A stretch of DNA of 40,163 nucleotides from Rhizobium sp. PDO1-076. Lineage in GTDB: Bacteria; Pseudomonadota; Alphaproteobacteria; Rhizobiales; Rhizobiaceae. Positions 25,380 through 33,605 of the stretch are shown here, in pieces. The notes under the pieces are model-generated. The model was not told the DNA's origin. It ran no database searches and saw nothing but the letters and a program-made list of their open reading frames with translations. The number at the start of each line of letters is the position of its first letter. Positions within the stretch are counted from its first letter, which is position 1. The DNA lies in assembly GCF_000247475.1 (NCBI RefSeq), contig NZ_AHZC01000277.1, forward strand, positions 1-40,163, in the 5' to 3' direction. The position numbers and the translations under genes were made by a program.

Positions 25380-25402
25380 CTGTCTGTGGCATGACCTGCG
25401 GA

Positions 25403-26509
25403 TTATTCCGCCGAAACGGTCTTGCCGCCTACCCACTTGTAGACGGAGAAGCTCTGCGAGGTCAGGTCGCCGGTTTCGCCATAGGTCAGCTTGCCGATGG
25501 CGGTGGCGATTTCCTCACCGGACTTCAGTGCGGTTGCTACTGCTTCCGCATCGTCGGCACTGCCAGCCCTGGCGATGCCGGCGGCAATGACTTCGACTGC
25601 TGCATAGGCGTTCAACGTGAAGGCCTCGGCCGGGATGCCCTTGGCGGTCAGGGCGGCGGCTGCAGCCTTGCTGTCTTCGTTTTTCAGGGCGTCAGCCGCA
25701 TTGGTGTAGATCGTGCCTTCGGCCGCCGGGCCGCCGACATTGATGTATTCGTTGTTCGACAAGCCGTCGCCGGCGATCAGCTGTGCCTTGAGGCCGACAT
25801 CCTGCATCTGGCGGACCAGCAGTCCGGCTTCCGGGTGATAGCCGCCGAAATAGATGACGTCGACATTTTCAGCCTTGAGGCGGGAGATCAGGGCACTGAA
25901 ATCCTTGTCGCCTGCCGTCAGCGCGTCGTTGAAGACTTCGGTGATGCCGCCGGCATTGAGGGAGAGCTTGAAGGCGTCGGCGAGGCCCTTGCCGTACTGA
26001 CCCTTGTCATTGAGGATCGCGATCTTCTTGTCCTTGAAATTGGCCAGGACATATTTCGCGGCCACTTCCGCCTGCTGGTCATCGCGGCCGCAGGTGCGCA
26101 ATACGGTGGTGAGGCCACGGGCGGTCAGGTCGGGCGCAGTTGCCGTCGGGGTGACCATGAGCGTGCCGTTCTCTGCAAAAACGCTGGAGGCGGGGACAGC
26201 GACGCCGGACGTGACCGGACCAACGACAAAACGAATGTCTTCGCCGATCAGCTGGTTTGCCGCCGAAACGCCCTGCTTCGGTTCACCGGCATCGTCAGCA
26301 ACCTTCAGGATGAGCTGTTCGCCGTTGACGCCGCCCTTCTTGTTAATTTCCTCGATCGCGGTCTCGGTGCCGTTCTTGATCTGGGCGCCGATGGCGGCGA
26401 GCGGGCCGGTGAGTGGCGCCATCAGGCCGATGGTGATGTCGGCGCGGGCCGCGGGTGCTGCTGCCAGAAGGGCGGCGAAAGCTGCGCCGGCGAGAAGTTG
26501 AAACTTCAT
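25403..26509 (-). CDS. Branched-chain amino acid ABC transporter substrate-binding protein (LivJ/BraC type)
   Basis: A periplasmic binding protein of 368 aa. The signal peptide [20 protein letters not shown] ends near ARA-DITIGL. Family marks follow: [47 protein letters not shown], and [26 protein letters not shown] stands about 7 nt before the ATG. No permease or ATPase genes adjoin it, so this is an orphan binding protein that probably uses a Liv-type transporter encoded elsewhere, as is common in rhizobia. It has its own terminator. The ligand may be leucine, isoleucine, valine or another amino acid. Confidence 0.93.
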   Translation of the reverse strand: MKFQLLAGAAFAALLAAAPAARADITIGLMAPLTGPLAAIGAQIKNGTETAIEEINKKGGVNGEQLILKVADDAGEPKQGVSAANQLIGEDIRFVVGPVTSGVAVPASSVFAENGTLMVTPTATAPDLTARGLTTVLRTCGRDDQQAEVAAKYVLANFKDKKIAILNDKGQYGKGLADAFKLSLNAGGITEVFNDALTAGDKDFSALISRLKAENVDVIYFGGYHPEAGLLVRQMQDVGLKAQLIAGDGLSNNEYINVGGPAAEGTIYTNAADALKNEDSKAAAAALTAKGIPAEAFTLNAYAAVEVIAAGIARAGSADDAEAVATALKSGEEIATAIGKLTYGETGDLTSQSFSVYKWVGGKTVSAE

Positions 26510-26722
26510 GTCTGTCTCCTTGGGTGTGGCGTGCCGATCTACGTCGCTTTCGCGCCATTCGGGTTATTTTGTTTCGTCCCAGTGAGAACCGGTCTAGCGA
26601 AAAAACGCTCGGGACAAAAGCCCTGAAGCAACCAACGCCTGCCTCCGGCCCACTTCGCGAGACGCTGCGGTAGGTAGCAATGGCCTATCTCTGGCTATGA
26701 TGGAGGGCTGGCGGGGTAACGC

Positions 26723-26750
26723 AAAAAGGCGAACGCGTTCAGCGTTCGCC
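26723..26750 (-). terminator. Intrinsic terminator of the 122-aa gene
   Basis: Minus-strand hairpin GGCGAACGC (26750-26742), TGAAC loop, GCGTTCGCC (26736-26728), then a five-T run (26727-26723). It lies 21 nt beyond the stop at 26771. Confidence 0.85.
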
Positions 26751-26770
26751 GCATTGAACGAGAGAGCCGG

Positions 26771-27139
26771 TTACAAAATCGCGACACGCTCTCCGAACGG
26801 TGTGTCTTCATCGAAGTTCTGGGTGCCTATGCGTTCGCTTTCGCCGGACAGTCTCGGTGGTTGCTCCGCATCCTCGGTCTCTTTAAATGCGCCCAGGTGC
26901 TCGCTCCACTGACGGGCATGGCCGCGCTGCTCATCAGGCTCGACACCGCCATCCTGTTCCTTGCGACGGGCAAGCTCTTCGAGAGCTATCTTGTGTAGTT
27001 CCAGAAGGTCGTCACTGATCTTCGACTGTCGGGCGGCGACCCAGGCGTTTTCGGAGTCAGACCGAATACTCAAAGTCTGGCTGATCTGGGTCGGCACGGA
27101 TTGGTCAGTTCTGGATATGCGAGTGACGGGGTCTACCAC
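26771..27139 (-). CDS. Hypothetical acidic protein (122 aa)
   Basis: I do not recognise the family. The product is hydrophilic and acidic, with a helical middle (SKISDDLLELHKIALEELAR) and a probably disordered C-terminal half rich in Glu, Asp, Gly and Pro, ending DEDTPFGERVAIL. The start is GTG at 27139 with GGAG 6 nt upstream. Its own strong terminator 21 nt after the stop supports a real transcription unit. No membrane segment, cysteine or signal peptide is seen. Upstream, 27140-27370 holds no gene that I can support. Confidence 0.7.
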   Translation of the reverse strand: MVDPVTRISRTDQSVPTQISQTLSIRSDSENAWVAARQSKISDDLLELHKIALEELARRKEQDGGVEPDEQRGHARQWSEHLGAFKETEDAEQPPRLSGESERIGTQNFDEDTPFGERVAIL

Positions 27140-27370
27140 GGACTTCTCCCGATGGGATCTGTCCGCTGGCGTGTTGCCGATGACCTGATGTCAAAGACGA
27201 AACGACCTTGGACTGCTGGGCTTCAACAACCGAACCCGATGCTGTCATCCGCATCGAGAGCGGTCGTGTGGCTCTTACCTCTTGAAGATAAGGCGTCAGG
27301 CATCGCCGTGCAAGGCGGGACGCTCGCAATCACGTTTGGAGCCAGTGCCGTCGCACTATCGTTGGAACAA

Positions 27371-27398
27371 AAAAAGCGGCCGCTGGCGGCCGCTTTTT
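27371..27398 (-). terminator. Intrinsic terminator of the omega-aminotransferase gene
   Basis: Perfect 11-bp stem (AAAAAGCGGCC at 27371-27381 and its complement at 27388-27398) with a 6-nt loop. A and T runs on both sides mean it could work in either direction. A smaller hairpin CACGGC-AAAA-GCCGTG at 27403-27418 lies between it and the stop codon at 27421. Confidence 0.85.
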
Positions 27399-27420
27399 CA
27401 AACACGGCAAAAGCCGTGCT

Positions 27421-28749
27421 TCAGATGTTCTTCATCAGCACCTTGCGGAGCTTGTCGAACAGTTCGTCGATTTCGGCCTTGGTGATGATCAGCGGCGGCG
27501 AGAGCGCGATGATGTCGCCCGTCGTGCGGATCAGGAGACCATCATTGTAGGCCTGCAGGAAGGCATTGAAGGCGCGCTTGGTCGGCTCGCCGTCGATGGC
27601 TTTAAGCTCAATTGCGCCGATCAGGCCGATATTGCGGATGTCGATGACATTCGGGCAGTCGCGCAGCGAATGCAGCTGTTCCTCCCAGTAGGGGGCGAGC
27701 TCGTTGGCGCGGGTGAGGAGGCCTTCTTCCTTGTAGGTGTCGAGTGTGCCGAGCGCTGCCGCCGATGCAATCGGGTTACCGGAATAGGTATAGCCGTGGA
27801 AGAACTCGATCAGATGTTCCGGGCCGTTCATGAACGCGTCGTGGATTTCGCCGGTGACGAAGACCGCGCCCATCGGGATGACGCCGTTGGTCAGGCCCTT
27901 GGCCGTGGTGATGATGTCCGGCTTGACGTCGAAATACTGGGCGGCGAAGGGAGCACCGAGGCGGCCGAAACCGGTGATGACTTCATCGAAGATCAACAGG
28001 ATGCCGTGCTTGGTGCAGATCTCGCGCAGGCGCTGCAAATAGCCCCTCGGCGGGATGAGCACACCGGTGGAGCCGGCCACCGGCTCGACGATGACGGCGG
28101 CGATGGTCGAGGCGTCGTGCAGGGTGACAATGCGTTCCAACTCGTCGGCGAGGTCGCCGCCATGCTCGGGCATGCCCTTAGAGAAGGCGTTCTTGGACGG
28201 AAGATGGGTGTGTGGCATGTGGTCGACGCCGGTCAGCAGCGTGCCGAACATCTTGCGGTTGGTGACGATGCCGCCCACCGAGATGCCACCGAAATTGACG
28301 CCGTGGTAACCGCGCTCACGGCCGATCAGGCGGGTGCGCGAGCCATGGCCTTTGACCCGCTGGTAGGCAAGCGCCACCTTCAGCGCGGTATCGACCGATT
28401 CGGAGCCGGAATTGGTGTAAAGGACATGATCCATGCCTTCAGGGGCGAGATCGACCAGCCGGTTGGCCAGTTCGAAGGCTTTCGGATGACCAAGCTGGAA
28501 AGCCGGGGCGTAGTCGAGTTCACCAGCCTGCTCGCGGATCGCCTCGGTGATCTTCGGGCGGCAGTGCCCGGCGTTTACGCACCAGAGGCCGGCGGTGCCA
28601 TCAAGCACCCGGCGACCGTCATGAGTCGTGTAATACATATCCTTGGCGCCGACGAACATGCGCGGCTCCTTCTTGAACTGGCGGTTTGCCGTGAACGGCA
28701 TCCAGAAGGCGCGCATATCGTTGGGCGTGGCATTGAGGCGGTTGGACAT
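27421..28749 (-). CDS. Class III omega-amino acid--pyruvate aminotransferase (beta-alanine type)
   Basis: A PLP-dependent transaminase moving an amino group from an omega-amino donor such as beta-alanine to pyruvate. The 442-aa protein is of normal length. It has FWMPFTANRQFKKEPRM (typical of this subgroup), the PLP phosphate-binding NSGSESVDTALK, LLIFDEVITGFGR with Asp255, and the Schiff-base lysine Lys284 in TTAKGLTNG. GYHGVNFGGISVGG also fits. I use ATG 28749, with GGAG 6 nt upstream, over 28761. The gene stands alone, with a 40-bp palindrome over its likely promoter and its own terminator, so it is probably repressed by a dedicated regulator. Donor specificity cannot be fixed from sequence. 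Confidence 0.92.
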   Translation of the reverse strand: MSNRLNATPNDMRAFWMPFTANRQFKKEPRMFVGAKDMYYTTHDGRRVLDGTAGLWCVNAGHCRPKITEAIREQAGELDYAPAFQLGHPKAFELANRLVDLAPEGMDHVLYTNSGSESVDTALKVALAYQRVKGHGSRTRLIGRERGYHGVNFGGISVGGIVTNRKMFGTLLTGVDHMPHTHLPSKNAFSKGMPEHGGDLADELERIVTLHDASTIAAVIVEPVAGSTGVLIPPRGYLQRLREICTKHGILLIFDEVITGFGRLGAPFAAQYFDVKPDIITTAKGLTNGVIPMGAVFVTGEIHDAFMNGPEHLIEFFHGYTYSGNPIASAAALGTLDTYKEEGLLTRANELAPYWEEQLHSLRDCPNVIDIRNIGLIGAIELKAIDGEPTKRAFNAFLQAYNDGLLIRTTGDIIALSPPLIITKAEIDELFDKLRKVLMKNI

Positions 28750-28803
28750 TCTGATCTCCATGGCGAAGTCTCGATGGGGCCATATCCCATCGGGCGAAGC
28801 GGG

Positions 28804-28843
28804 CGCCCTGATAATTTGATCGCGTGGTCAAATTATCAGGGCG
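28804..28843 (-). promoter_or_regulatory. 40-bp perfect palindromic operator before the aminotransferase gene
   Basis: Two exact 16-bp arms, CGCCCTGATAATTTGA (28804-28819) and TCAAATTATCAGGGCG (28828-28843), with an 8-nt spacer. It lies 55-94 nt before the start codon and overlaps the proposed -10 box. No T run follows and no gene ends here, so it is better read as a repressor site than a terminator. Confidence 0.7.
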
Positions 28844-28857
28844 TCAAGACGCGTCAA
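28830..28857 (-). promoter_or_regulatory. Candidate aminotransferase promoter
   Basis: Minus strand TTGACG (28857-28852), 16-nt spacer, TAATTT (28835-28830). The -10 box is inside the right arm of the palindrome. The -35 lies in a 10-bp tandem repeat (GCGTCAAGAC, GCGTCAAGGA on the plus strand, 28841-28860). Confidence 0.45.
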
Positions 28858-28975
28858 GGACCATCACAAAAGGTCATGGATGCTACCGGTTTTGGTTGCG
28901 CATTGGCTGTTGCGGGCTTGTGCCGCGAATGTCCCATGCCAATCTGGATGTGGCGATTGTTGACGGCCGGACAAA

Positions 28976-29017
28976 AACAAACCCCGGCAAAGGCATCAGC
29001 CTCGGTCGGGGTTTGTT
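28976..29017 (-). terminator. Terminator downstream of the NolR-like gene
   Basis: Exact 11-bp stem AACAAACCCCG (28976-28986) with CGGGGTTTGTT (29007-29017); the 20-nt loop can form an inner AGGC/GCCT hairpin. On the minus strand it is followed by a T-rich tract. It stands 120 nt after the regulator's stop. The 387-nt stretch 28750-29136 holds this, the operator and the promoter; I see no gene in it. Confidence 0.7.
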
Positions 29018-29136
29018 CGTCTTACAATGACGCCGTTTTGCATACGCCGTCGAAATTTTCAGGCTGCCTTGATCCATTCGCTGCCTCAGCAGTTCCTCCC
29101 AAGCGCTATGGCATTGCGATCATGGCAGCGCTGTCA

Positions 29137-29454
29137 TCAGGCGGCAGATTTGCTTGCAACCGGGCCGCAGTAGATGCTTTCGAGTGTCGAGAGGATCTTG
29201 ATGACCGATTCCGATGTGCTCGAATAGTAGATGGTCTGCGCGTCGCGACGGGTCTTGACGAGCTTCTGGGCGCGCAGCTTCGAGAGATGCTGCGACAATG
29301 CGGACTGGCTCAGGCCAACCTGCGATGCCAGAACACCGACCGGAACCTCGCCTTCAACAAGGCTGCAGAGGATCATGAGACGCTTCGGATTGGCCATGGC
29401 GGACAGCAAACCGGCGGCAACAGTCGATTGTTCGGACAATGCTTTCGTTTTCAT
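29137..29454 (-). CDS. ArsR-family regulator, NolR-like
   Basis: A 105-aa winged-helix repressor. The core LLSAMANPKRLMILCSLVEG, VGLSQSALSQHLSKLRAQKL and KTRRDAQTIYYSS closely follows rhizobial NolR, which represses nodulation genes and has broad regulatory roles; homologues also occur in non-nodulating Agrobacterium. The metal-binding CxC motif of ArsR/SmtB sensors is absent, as in NolR. ATG 29454 is chosen since the family start is near here and GGAAAG lies upstream; ATG 29514 has no visible site. A NolR-type motif lies about 100 nt upstream, suggesting self-regulation. No nod genes are in the window, so I give no symbol. Confidence 0.87.
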   Translation of the reverse strand: MKTKALSEQSTVAAGLLSAMANPKRLMILCSLVEGEVPVGVLASQVGLSQSALSQHLSKLRAQKLVKTRRDAQTIYYSSTSESVIKILSTLESIYCGPVASKSAA

Positions 29455-29549
29455 CTTTTTTAACTTTCCTTTTCGAGCGCCTTGGGGGAAGGGCAGTCGT
29501 TGAAAATCCGTCATTTGGCTTATCTGCGAACTCTATCAGTACCGATCAA

Positions 29550-29565
29550 ATTGTATATGCCTAAA
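29550..29565 (-). promoter_or_regulatory. NolR-type binding motif upstream of the NolR-like gene
   Basis: Minus strand TTTAG (29565-29561), 9 nt, AT (29551-29550), an exact fit to the NolR consensus (A/T)TTAG-N9-A(T/A) as I recall it. The site lies in an AT-rich patch (29541-29572) between this gene and the HugZ-like stop. The motif is short, so a chance match is possible. Confidence 0.45.
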
Positions 29566-29566
29566 T

Positions 29567-30313
29567 TTAAGGTACGGCGTATGCTGAATTAGGTAACTCT
29601 AAAAACAGTTGTTCTTGTGTTTCGACCGGAGCAGCAAATTCGTGCCTGACAAGCAAGTCTTTGTAAATAATATCAATTCCATGCGAATCAAAGCCGCAAA
29701 ATGCCCATTTTCCCGGCGCTGCCTTGTGCAGTTCAGTGGCGATTTGGGAGGCTAGATTTGGGAAGCGCTCCCCTAAATCTAGTAGTGTCTTTTGCTCACT
29801 ATCGAACAAATCTCCATTGGGTTTGCCAATGATAAAATCATCTTCGCTCAGAATATAGGCACGTCCGAAGCCGCCGTTCAGGCTGGCGCTGCGCGGCACG
29901 AGGCGAAAGAAACGAAAATCGGGGAAATCAATGTAAAGTGCCGATTTAGGGTGGCGGGCGAGAAAGCGGGCGCGCAGCCGCATGTGGCTTTCACTGTCGC
30001 GCTCCACCGCTTCGGCCACGCATTGAACGCTCAGCCTTGCATAAGCAAGCGGGTCACCCTTGCCGGGTTCCCCGGTCAAGAGGGAGGCGCGGGGATCAGC
30101 CGACAGCGCCTTGGTGTGGGCCGACAGACCCGAGACGAGAATGATGGCTGCGCCGTCGATGTCGCTGCCGAGCAGGACCCGGCTGACGGACGGAAAACGG
30201 GTTTCGGGGTCGATCACGCCGATGGCGGCAAAACGCGCTCCGCGCAGCAAAATGCGCGCCTGACGGCGCGCATCATTGTCGGTTTCCCGAATCACCGATG
30301 GTTTGTCTGGCAT
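29567..30313 (-). CDS. HugZ-like protein (pyridoxamine 5'-phosphate oxidase fold)
   Basis: A 248-aa soluble protein with an FMN-binding split-barrel domain (about 20-150) and a C-terminal DUF2470-like domain, the architecture of HugZ heme-utilisation proteins. Marks are the N-terminal RQARILLRGARFAAIGVI, PSVSRVLLGSDIDGAAIILV, LSAHTKALSADPRASLLTGE, and FYRLVPRSASLNGGFGRAY-like FFRLVPRSASLNGGFGRAY. Heme breakdown is possible, but no heme transporter genes adjoin it, so this is inference. GAGG stands 5 nt before the ATG. The last third of the gene (29567-29830) is clearly richer in A+T than the rest, ending in ETQEQLFLELPNSAYAVP, which may reflect recombination or drift. Confidence 0.8.
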   Translation of the reverse strand: MPDKPSVIRETDNDARRQARILLRGARFAAIGVIDPETRFPSVSRVLLGSDIDGAAIILVSGLSAHTKALSADPRASLLTGEPGKGDPLAYARLSVQCVAEAVERDSESHMRLRARFLARHPKSALYIDFPDFRFFRLVPRSASLNGGFGRAYILSEDDFIIGKPNGDLFDSEQKTLLDLGERFPNLASQIATELHKAAPGKWAFCGFDSHGIDIIYKDLLVRHEFAAPVETQEQLFLELPNSAYAVP

Positions 30314-30373
30314 CTTGTCCTCTTGCGCGCCGAATGTCCCCGAAAGGTCCCAAGAACGCGGCGCGGAAGGGGG

Positions 30374-31417
30374 TTATGCTCTTCGGCGATGTTTGGTCAG
30401 TCCACTCACCACATCCTGTGCGCTGATCGTGCCGATCACGGTGCCGTTGTCAACAACGCCGATCGTCCCAGGTTGACGCGCCAGCGCGTCGAGGATTTCG
30501 ACCAGGGGTGTCTGCGGCTTGGCTGTTGCAGTGACTGCGGCCGCTCCGTCCGTGATACCCGAATGCATGACGTCGGCTGCGGTCAGCATGTTGATCGGGT
30601 TCATGTTCTGCACGAAGTCGGCAACATACTGGTCGGCCGGGTTCTGGACGATCTGCTGCGGTGTGCCGCACTGGATGATCCGGCCGCTCTCCATGATGGC
30701 GATGCGGTTGCCGATGCGGAAGGCTTCGTCCAGATCGTGGCTGACGAAGAGAATGGTCTTCTTCAGGCGTGACTGGAATTCCAGCAGTTCGTCCTGCAGG
30801 CGGGTTCGGATCAGCGGATCGAGTGCCGAAAACGGCTCGTCCATCAGCAAGATCGGTGCCCCGGTGGCGAAGGCGCGGGCAAGCCCGACGCGCTGTTGCA
30901 TGCCGCCGGACAATTCGTTGACCTTGCGATCGGCCCATTTGGTCAGATTGACCAGTTCCAGCTGCTCGGCGACCATCGCCTTGCGTTCGGCATCGGGGAC
31001 GCCGGCAAGTTCGAGCCCGAAGCCGACATTGTCGGCGACGGTGCGCCAGGGCAGCAAGGCAAACTGCTGGAAGACCATCGAGACCGTGTGCATGCGTAGA
31101 TCGCGCAGCGATTTTGCCGAGGCCTTGTAGGGATCGACCTGTCCGGTCTCGGTGCGGACGCTGACATTGCCGCGGACGACCGGCGCAAGGCCGTTGACGG
31201 CGCGCAGAAGCGTCGATTTTCCGGATCCGGAAAGGCCCATCAGGACAAGGATCTCGCCCTCCTTGACCGCCAGGGATGCGCCAGCGACGCCAAGTACCAG
31301 GCCGGTTTCCGCACCGATTTCATCGCGGGTCTTGCCCTGGTCCACCAGGGCCAGCGCCTTGTGTGGCTGGTCGCCGAAGACAATGTCGACATTGCCGAAG
31401 ATTACTGCGTCGGTCAT
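30374..31417 (-). CDS. choV: Choline ABC transporter ATP-binding protein ChoV
   Basis: Cytoplasmic ATPase of the ChoXWV choline importer, 347 aa. Walker A is GLSGSGKST, Q-loop VFQQFALLPW, signature LSGGMQQRVGLARA, Walker B ILLMDEPFSALDPL, and switch histidine FVSHDLDEA. The N-terminal extension (VFGDQPHKALALVDQGKTRDE) is typical of the ProV/ChoV/OpuAA class. The C-terminal part has a CBS-like region (TIGVVDNGTVIGTISAQDV) that may sense ionic strength. The start overlaps choW by 4 nt (ATGA), so the two are coupled. Confidence 0.96.
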   Translation of the reverse strand: MTDAVIFGNVDIVFGDQPHKALALVDQGKTRDEIGAETGLVLGVAGASLAVKEGEILVLMGLSGSGKSTLLRAVNGLAPVVRGNVSVRTETGQVDPYKASAKSLRDLRMHTVSMVFQQFALLPWRTVADNVGFGLELAGVPDAERKAMVAEQLELVNLTKWADRKVNELSGGMQQRVGLARAFATGAPILLMDEPFSALDPLIRTRLQDELLEFQSRLKKTILFVSHDLDEAFRIGNRIAIMESGRIIQCGTPQQIVQNPADQYVADFVQNMNPINMLTAADVMHSGITDGAAAVTATAKPQTPLVEILDALARQPGTIGVVDNGTVIGTISAQDVVSGLTKHRRRA

Positions 31418-32277
31418 GCGCCATCCTCTGCGTTTTCAGTTCTGAACATCCGGTCGAGGATGATGGCGAGGATGACGATGCACAAACCGGCCTCGAAGCC
31501 TCTGGCGATATTGACGGTGTTCAGCGCCCGTACGACAGGCACGCCGAGCCCGCTTGCACCAACGAGGGCGGCGATCACGACCATGGACAGGGAGAGCATG
31601 ATCGTCTGGGTCAGGCCGGCCATGATCTGCGGCATGGCAAACGGCAGTTCGACCTTGCGCAGCACCTGGGTCGGTGTGGCACCGAAGGCCTGGGCCGCCT
31701 CGACCAGTGATGGCGGTGTGGAAATCACGCCGAGCCGTGTCAGGCGAATGGGGGCAGGGATAGCGAAGATCACCGTGGCGATCAGGCCCGGAACCATGCC
31801 GAGACCGAAGAGGATCAACGCGGGGATCAGGTAGACGAATGTCGGGATCGTCTGCATCAGGTCGAGCACGGGTCGCATGAAGGCATAGATCCAGGGACGG
31901 CGGGCGGCAGTGATGCCGAGCGGAACGCCGATCAGCATGCTGACGCCGGCTGACGCCAGCACCAGAGCCAGCGTTTCCGTCGTCTCTTTCCAGTAACCCT
32001 GGTTGTAGATCAGCAGCAGACCAAGACAGGTGAACGCGGCAATGCCGATCGAACGCCTGAGAAACCAGGAAAAGGCGGTAAACAGGAAGATGAGCGCAAA
32101 GGCGTTCGGCCATTGCAGCACGAACAGAAGCGCGTCGATCGCGGCGGACAAAACGGTGGAAAGCCAGTCGAAAAACCAGTCGGCATTTGCCGTCAGCCAG
32201 TCGACGAAGTCTTTCGCCCAGTTGCCCAGTCGCAATTTACCGCTGGAATCAATAAGCCATTCGGGGAGCCAATTCAC
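31414..32277 (-). CDS. choW: Choline ABC transporter permease ChoW
   Basis: Membrane subunit of the choline importer, 287 aa. The N-terminal segment (MNWLPEWLIDSSGKLRLGNW) is the cytoplasmic or periplasmic leader common in ProW/ChoW permeases, followed by about six helices. The ATPase-contact EAA loop reads EAAQAFGATPTQVLRKVELP, followed by FAMPQIMAGL. The gene overlaps choV by 4 nt and follows choX after a 76-nt gap holding a strong hairpin. Together with choX and choV it brings choline in for glycine betaine synthesis or use as carbon and nitrogen source. Confidence 0.95.
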   Translation of the reverse strand: MNWLPEWLIDSSGKLRLGNWAKDFVDWLTANADWFFDWLSTVLSAAIDALLFVLQWPNAFALIFLFTAFSWFLRRSIGIAAFTCLGLLLIYNQGYWKETTETLALVLASAGVSMLIGVPLGITAARRPWIYAFMRPVLDLMQTIPTFVYLIPALILFGLGMVPGLIATVIFAIPAPIRLTRLGVISTPPSLVEAAQAFGATPTQVLRKVELPFAMPQIMAGLTQTIMLSLSMVVIAALVGASGLGVPVVRALNTVNIARGFEAGLCIVILAIILDRMFRTENAEDGA

Positions 32278-32323
32278 GTGCTGACACCTGCCTGATCACA
32301 TAACACTATGGGCGGAAATGAAA

Positions 32324-32346
32324 GCGGGCCGGAGTGACCGGCCCGC
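32324..32346 (-). terminator. choX-choW intercistronic hairpin (attenuator or 3' stabiliser)
   Basis: Perfect 9-bp GC stem GCGGGCCGG (32324-32332) and CCGGCCCGC (32338-32346), 5-nt loop, located 7 nt after the choX stop. Minus-strand downstream sequence is TTTCATTTCC, a weak T tract. It may end part of transcription or protect choX mRNA, so that binding protein exceeds permease. Confidence 0.6.
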
Positions 32347-32353
32347 AGTTTCA

Positions 32354-33310
32354 TCAGAGGCCGAGGGCTGCCTTGACAGCCGGCAGCGCTTCGCCACCGT
32401 CGCGCGTGGTGACGCCAGCGAGCCAAGGCTCGACCGCGGCACCGTTTGCCTTCAGCCAGGTGGTTGCGGCGACCTGCGGATCCTCACCATCGTTGAGGAT
32501 CTTGCCCATGATCTCGTTTTCCATGTCGAGCGAGAATTTCAGGTTCGAGACGAACTTGCCGACATTCGGGCACTCGGTGACAAAGCCGGCGCGGGTGTTG
32601 GTGTAGACGGTCGCGCCGCCGAAGTTCGGGCCGAAGGTGCTGTCGCCGCCGGTCAGATAGGTCAGTTCGAAGGAGGAGTTCATCGGATGCGGAGCCCAGC
32701 CGAGGAAGACGACCGGTTCGCCGGCCTTTTCGGCGCGAGCGACCTGCGCCAGCATGCCCTGCTCGGAGGATTCGACTACTTCGAGGCCGCCCATGCCCAT
32801 TTCATTCTTTTCGATCAGGGTCATGACCAGACGGTTGCCGTCATTGCCGGGCTCGATACCGTAGATCTTGCCGTCCAGCGCATCCTTGTGCTTGCCGATG
32901 TCGGAGAAATCCTTGATGCCGAGTGCGGCGCCCTTGGCATTGGTGGCGAGCGTGTATTTTGCGCCTTCCAGGTTTGCGCCGAGCGATTCAACCGACTTGT
33001 CGTCGAGGTAGGGCTTCACGTCCTTTTCCTGAGCCGGCATCCAGTTGCCGAGGAAGACATCGATGTCCTTGTTCTTCAGCGACTGATAGGTGACCGGAAC
33101 GGAGAGAACGGTGATTTCCGGCTCGTAGCCGATGGCTTTCAGAACGACGGCCGCCGTTGCCGTGGTCGCGGTGATGTCGGTCCAGCCAACGTCGGAAAAG
33201 CGAACCTTTGTACAGCTATCCGGATCAGCGGCATTGGCCGGCGCCAGACCGAAAGCCATGACGGATACGGTTGCGGCAAGAGCGGTACGATAGAAATTGA
33301 GTTTGGTCAT
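32354..33310 (-). CDS. choX: Choline-binding periplasmic protein ChoX
   Basis: High-affinity choline receptor of the importer, 318 aa with a Sec signal peptide (MTKLNFYRTALAATVSVMAF, cleaved after ANA near residue 27). The residues I recall forming the choline site in the Sinorhizobium meliloti ChoX structure are all present at the same numbers: Trp43 and Asp45 (VGWTDI), Trp90 (GNWMPA), Tyr119 (AKYTLA), Asn156 (EPGNDGN) and Trp205 (LGWAPHPM). This makes choline, rather than betaine, the likely ligand. GGGAG lies about 8 nt before the ATG. First gene of choXWV; in relatives the operon is choline-induced. Confidence 0.97.
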   Translation of the reverse strand: MTKLNFYRTALAATVSVMAFGLAPANAADPDSCTKVRFSDVGWTDITATTATAAVVLKAIGYEPEITVLSVPVTYQSLKNKDIDVFLGNWMPAQEKDVKPYLDDKSVESLGANLEGAKYTLATNAKGAALGIKDFSDIGKHKDALDGKIYGIEPGNDGNRLVMTLIEKNEMGMGGLEVVESSEQGMLAQVARAEKAGEPVVFLGWAPHPMNSSFELTYLTGGDSTFGPNFGGATVYTNTRAGFVTECPNVGKFVSNLKFSLDMENEIMGKILNDGEDPQVAATTWLKANGAAVEPWLAGVTTRDGGEALPAVKAALGL

Positions 33311-33605
33311 GATCAGGCTCCCGTTTTTTATTAAGTTCCCAAGTCAACAGTTATTAAACCACAATTGCAAGCGGGCCCGTTGCGTTTGCGGCGCAGTGCC
33401 CTCCCTGTTTGCGACGCCAAAGGGTTTTCTTTGCCGAGGCATTTCAGCCATCTCCGCCGTCCGGTAAAAAACATCCGCTTCCTCGATTGCGATCAAGGTC
33501 GTTTCGGCGTTTCAATGGTGCGTCACTCGGGCCGTTCGCATGCGGTCGGTGGCAATCCTATCTAAGTCCATGAGGCCAATCGAAGTCCATGAAGGAAGAG
33601 TTCCT

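Noticed and set aside
29137-29454. Metal-sensing ArsR/SmtB function
   Set aside because: The CxC metal site in the recognition helix region is absent; sequence follows NolR instead.
27670-29463. 597-codon plus-strand frame across the aminotransferase and NolR-like genes
   Set aside because: It passes through operator, terminator and two well-supported minus genes. No motif was found.
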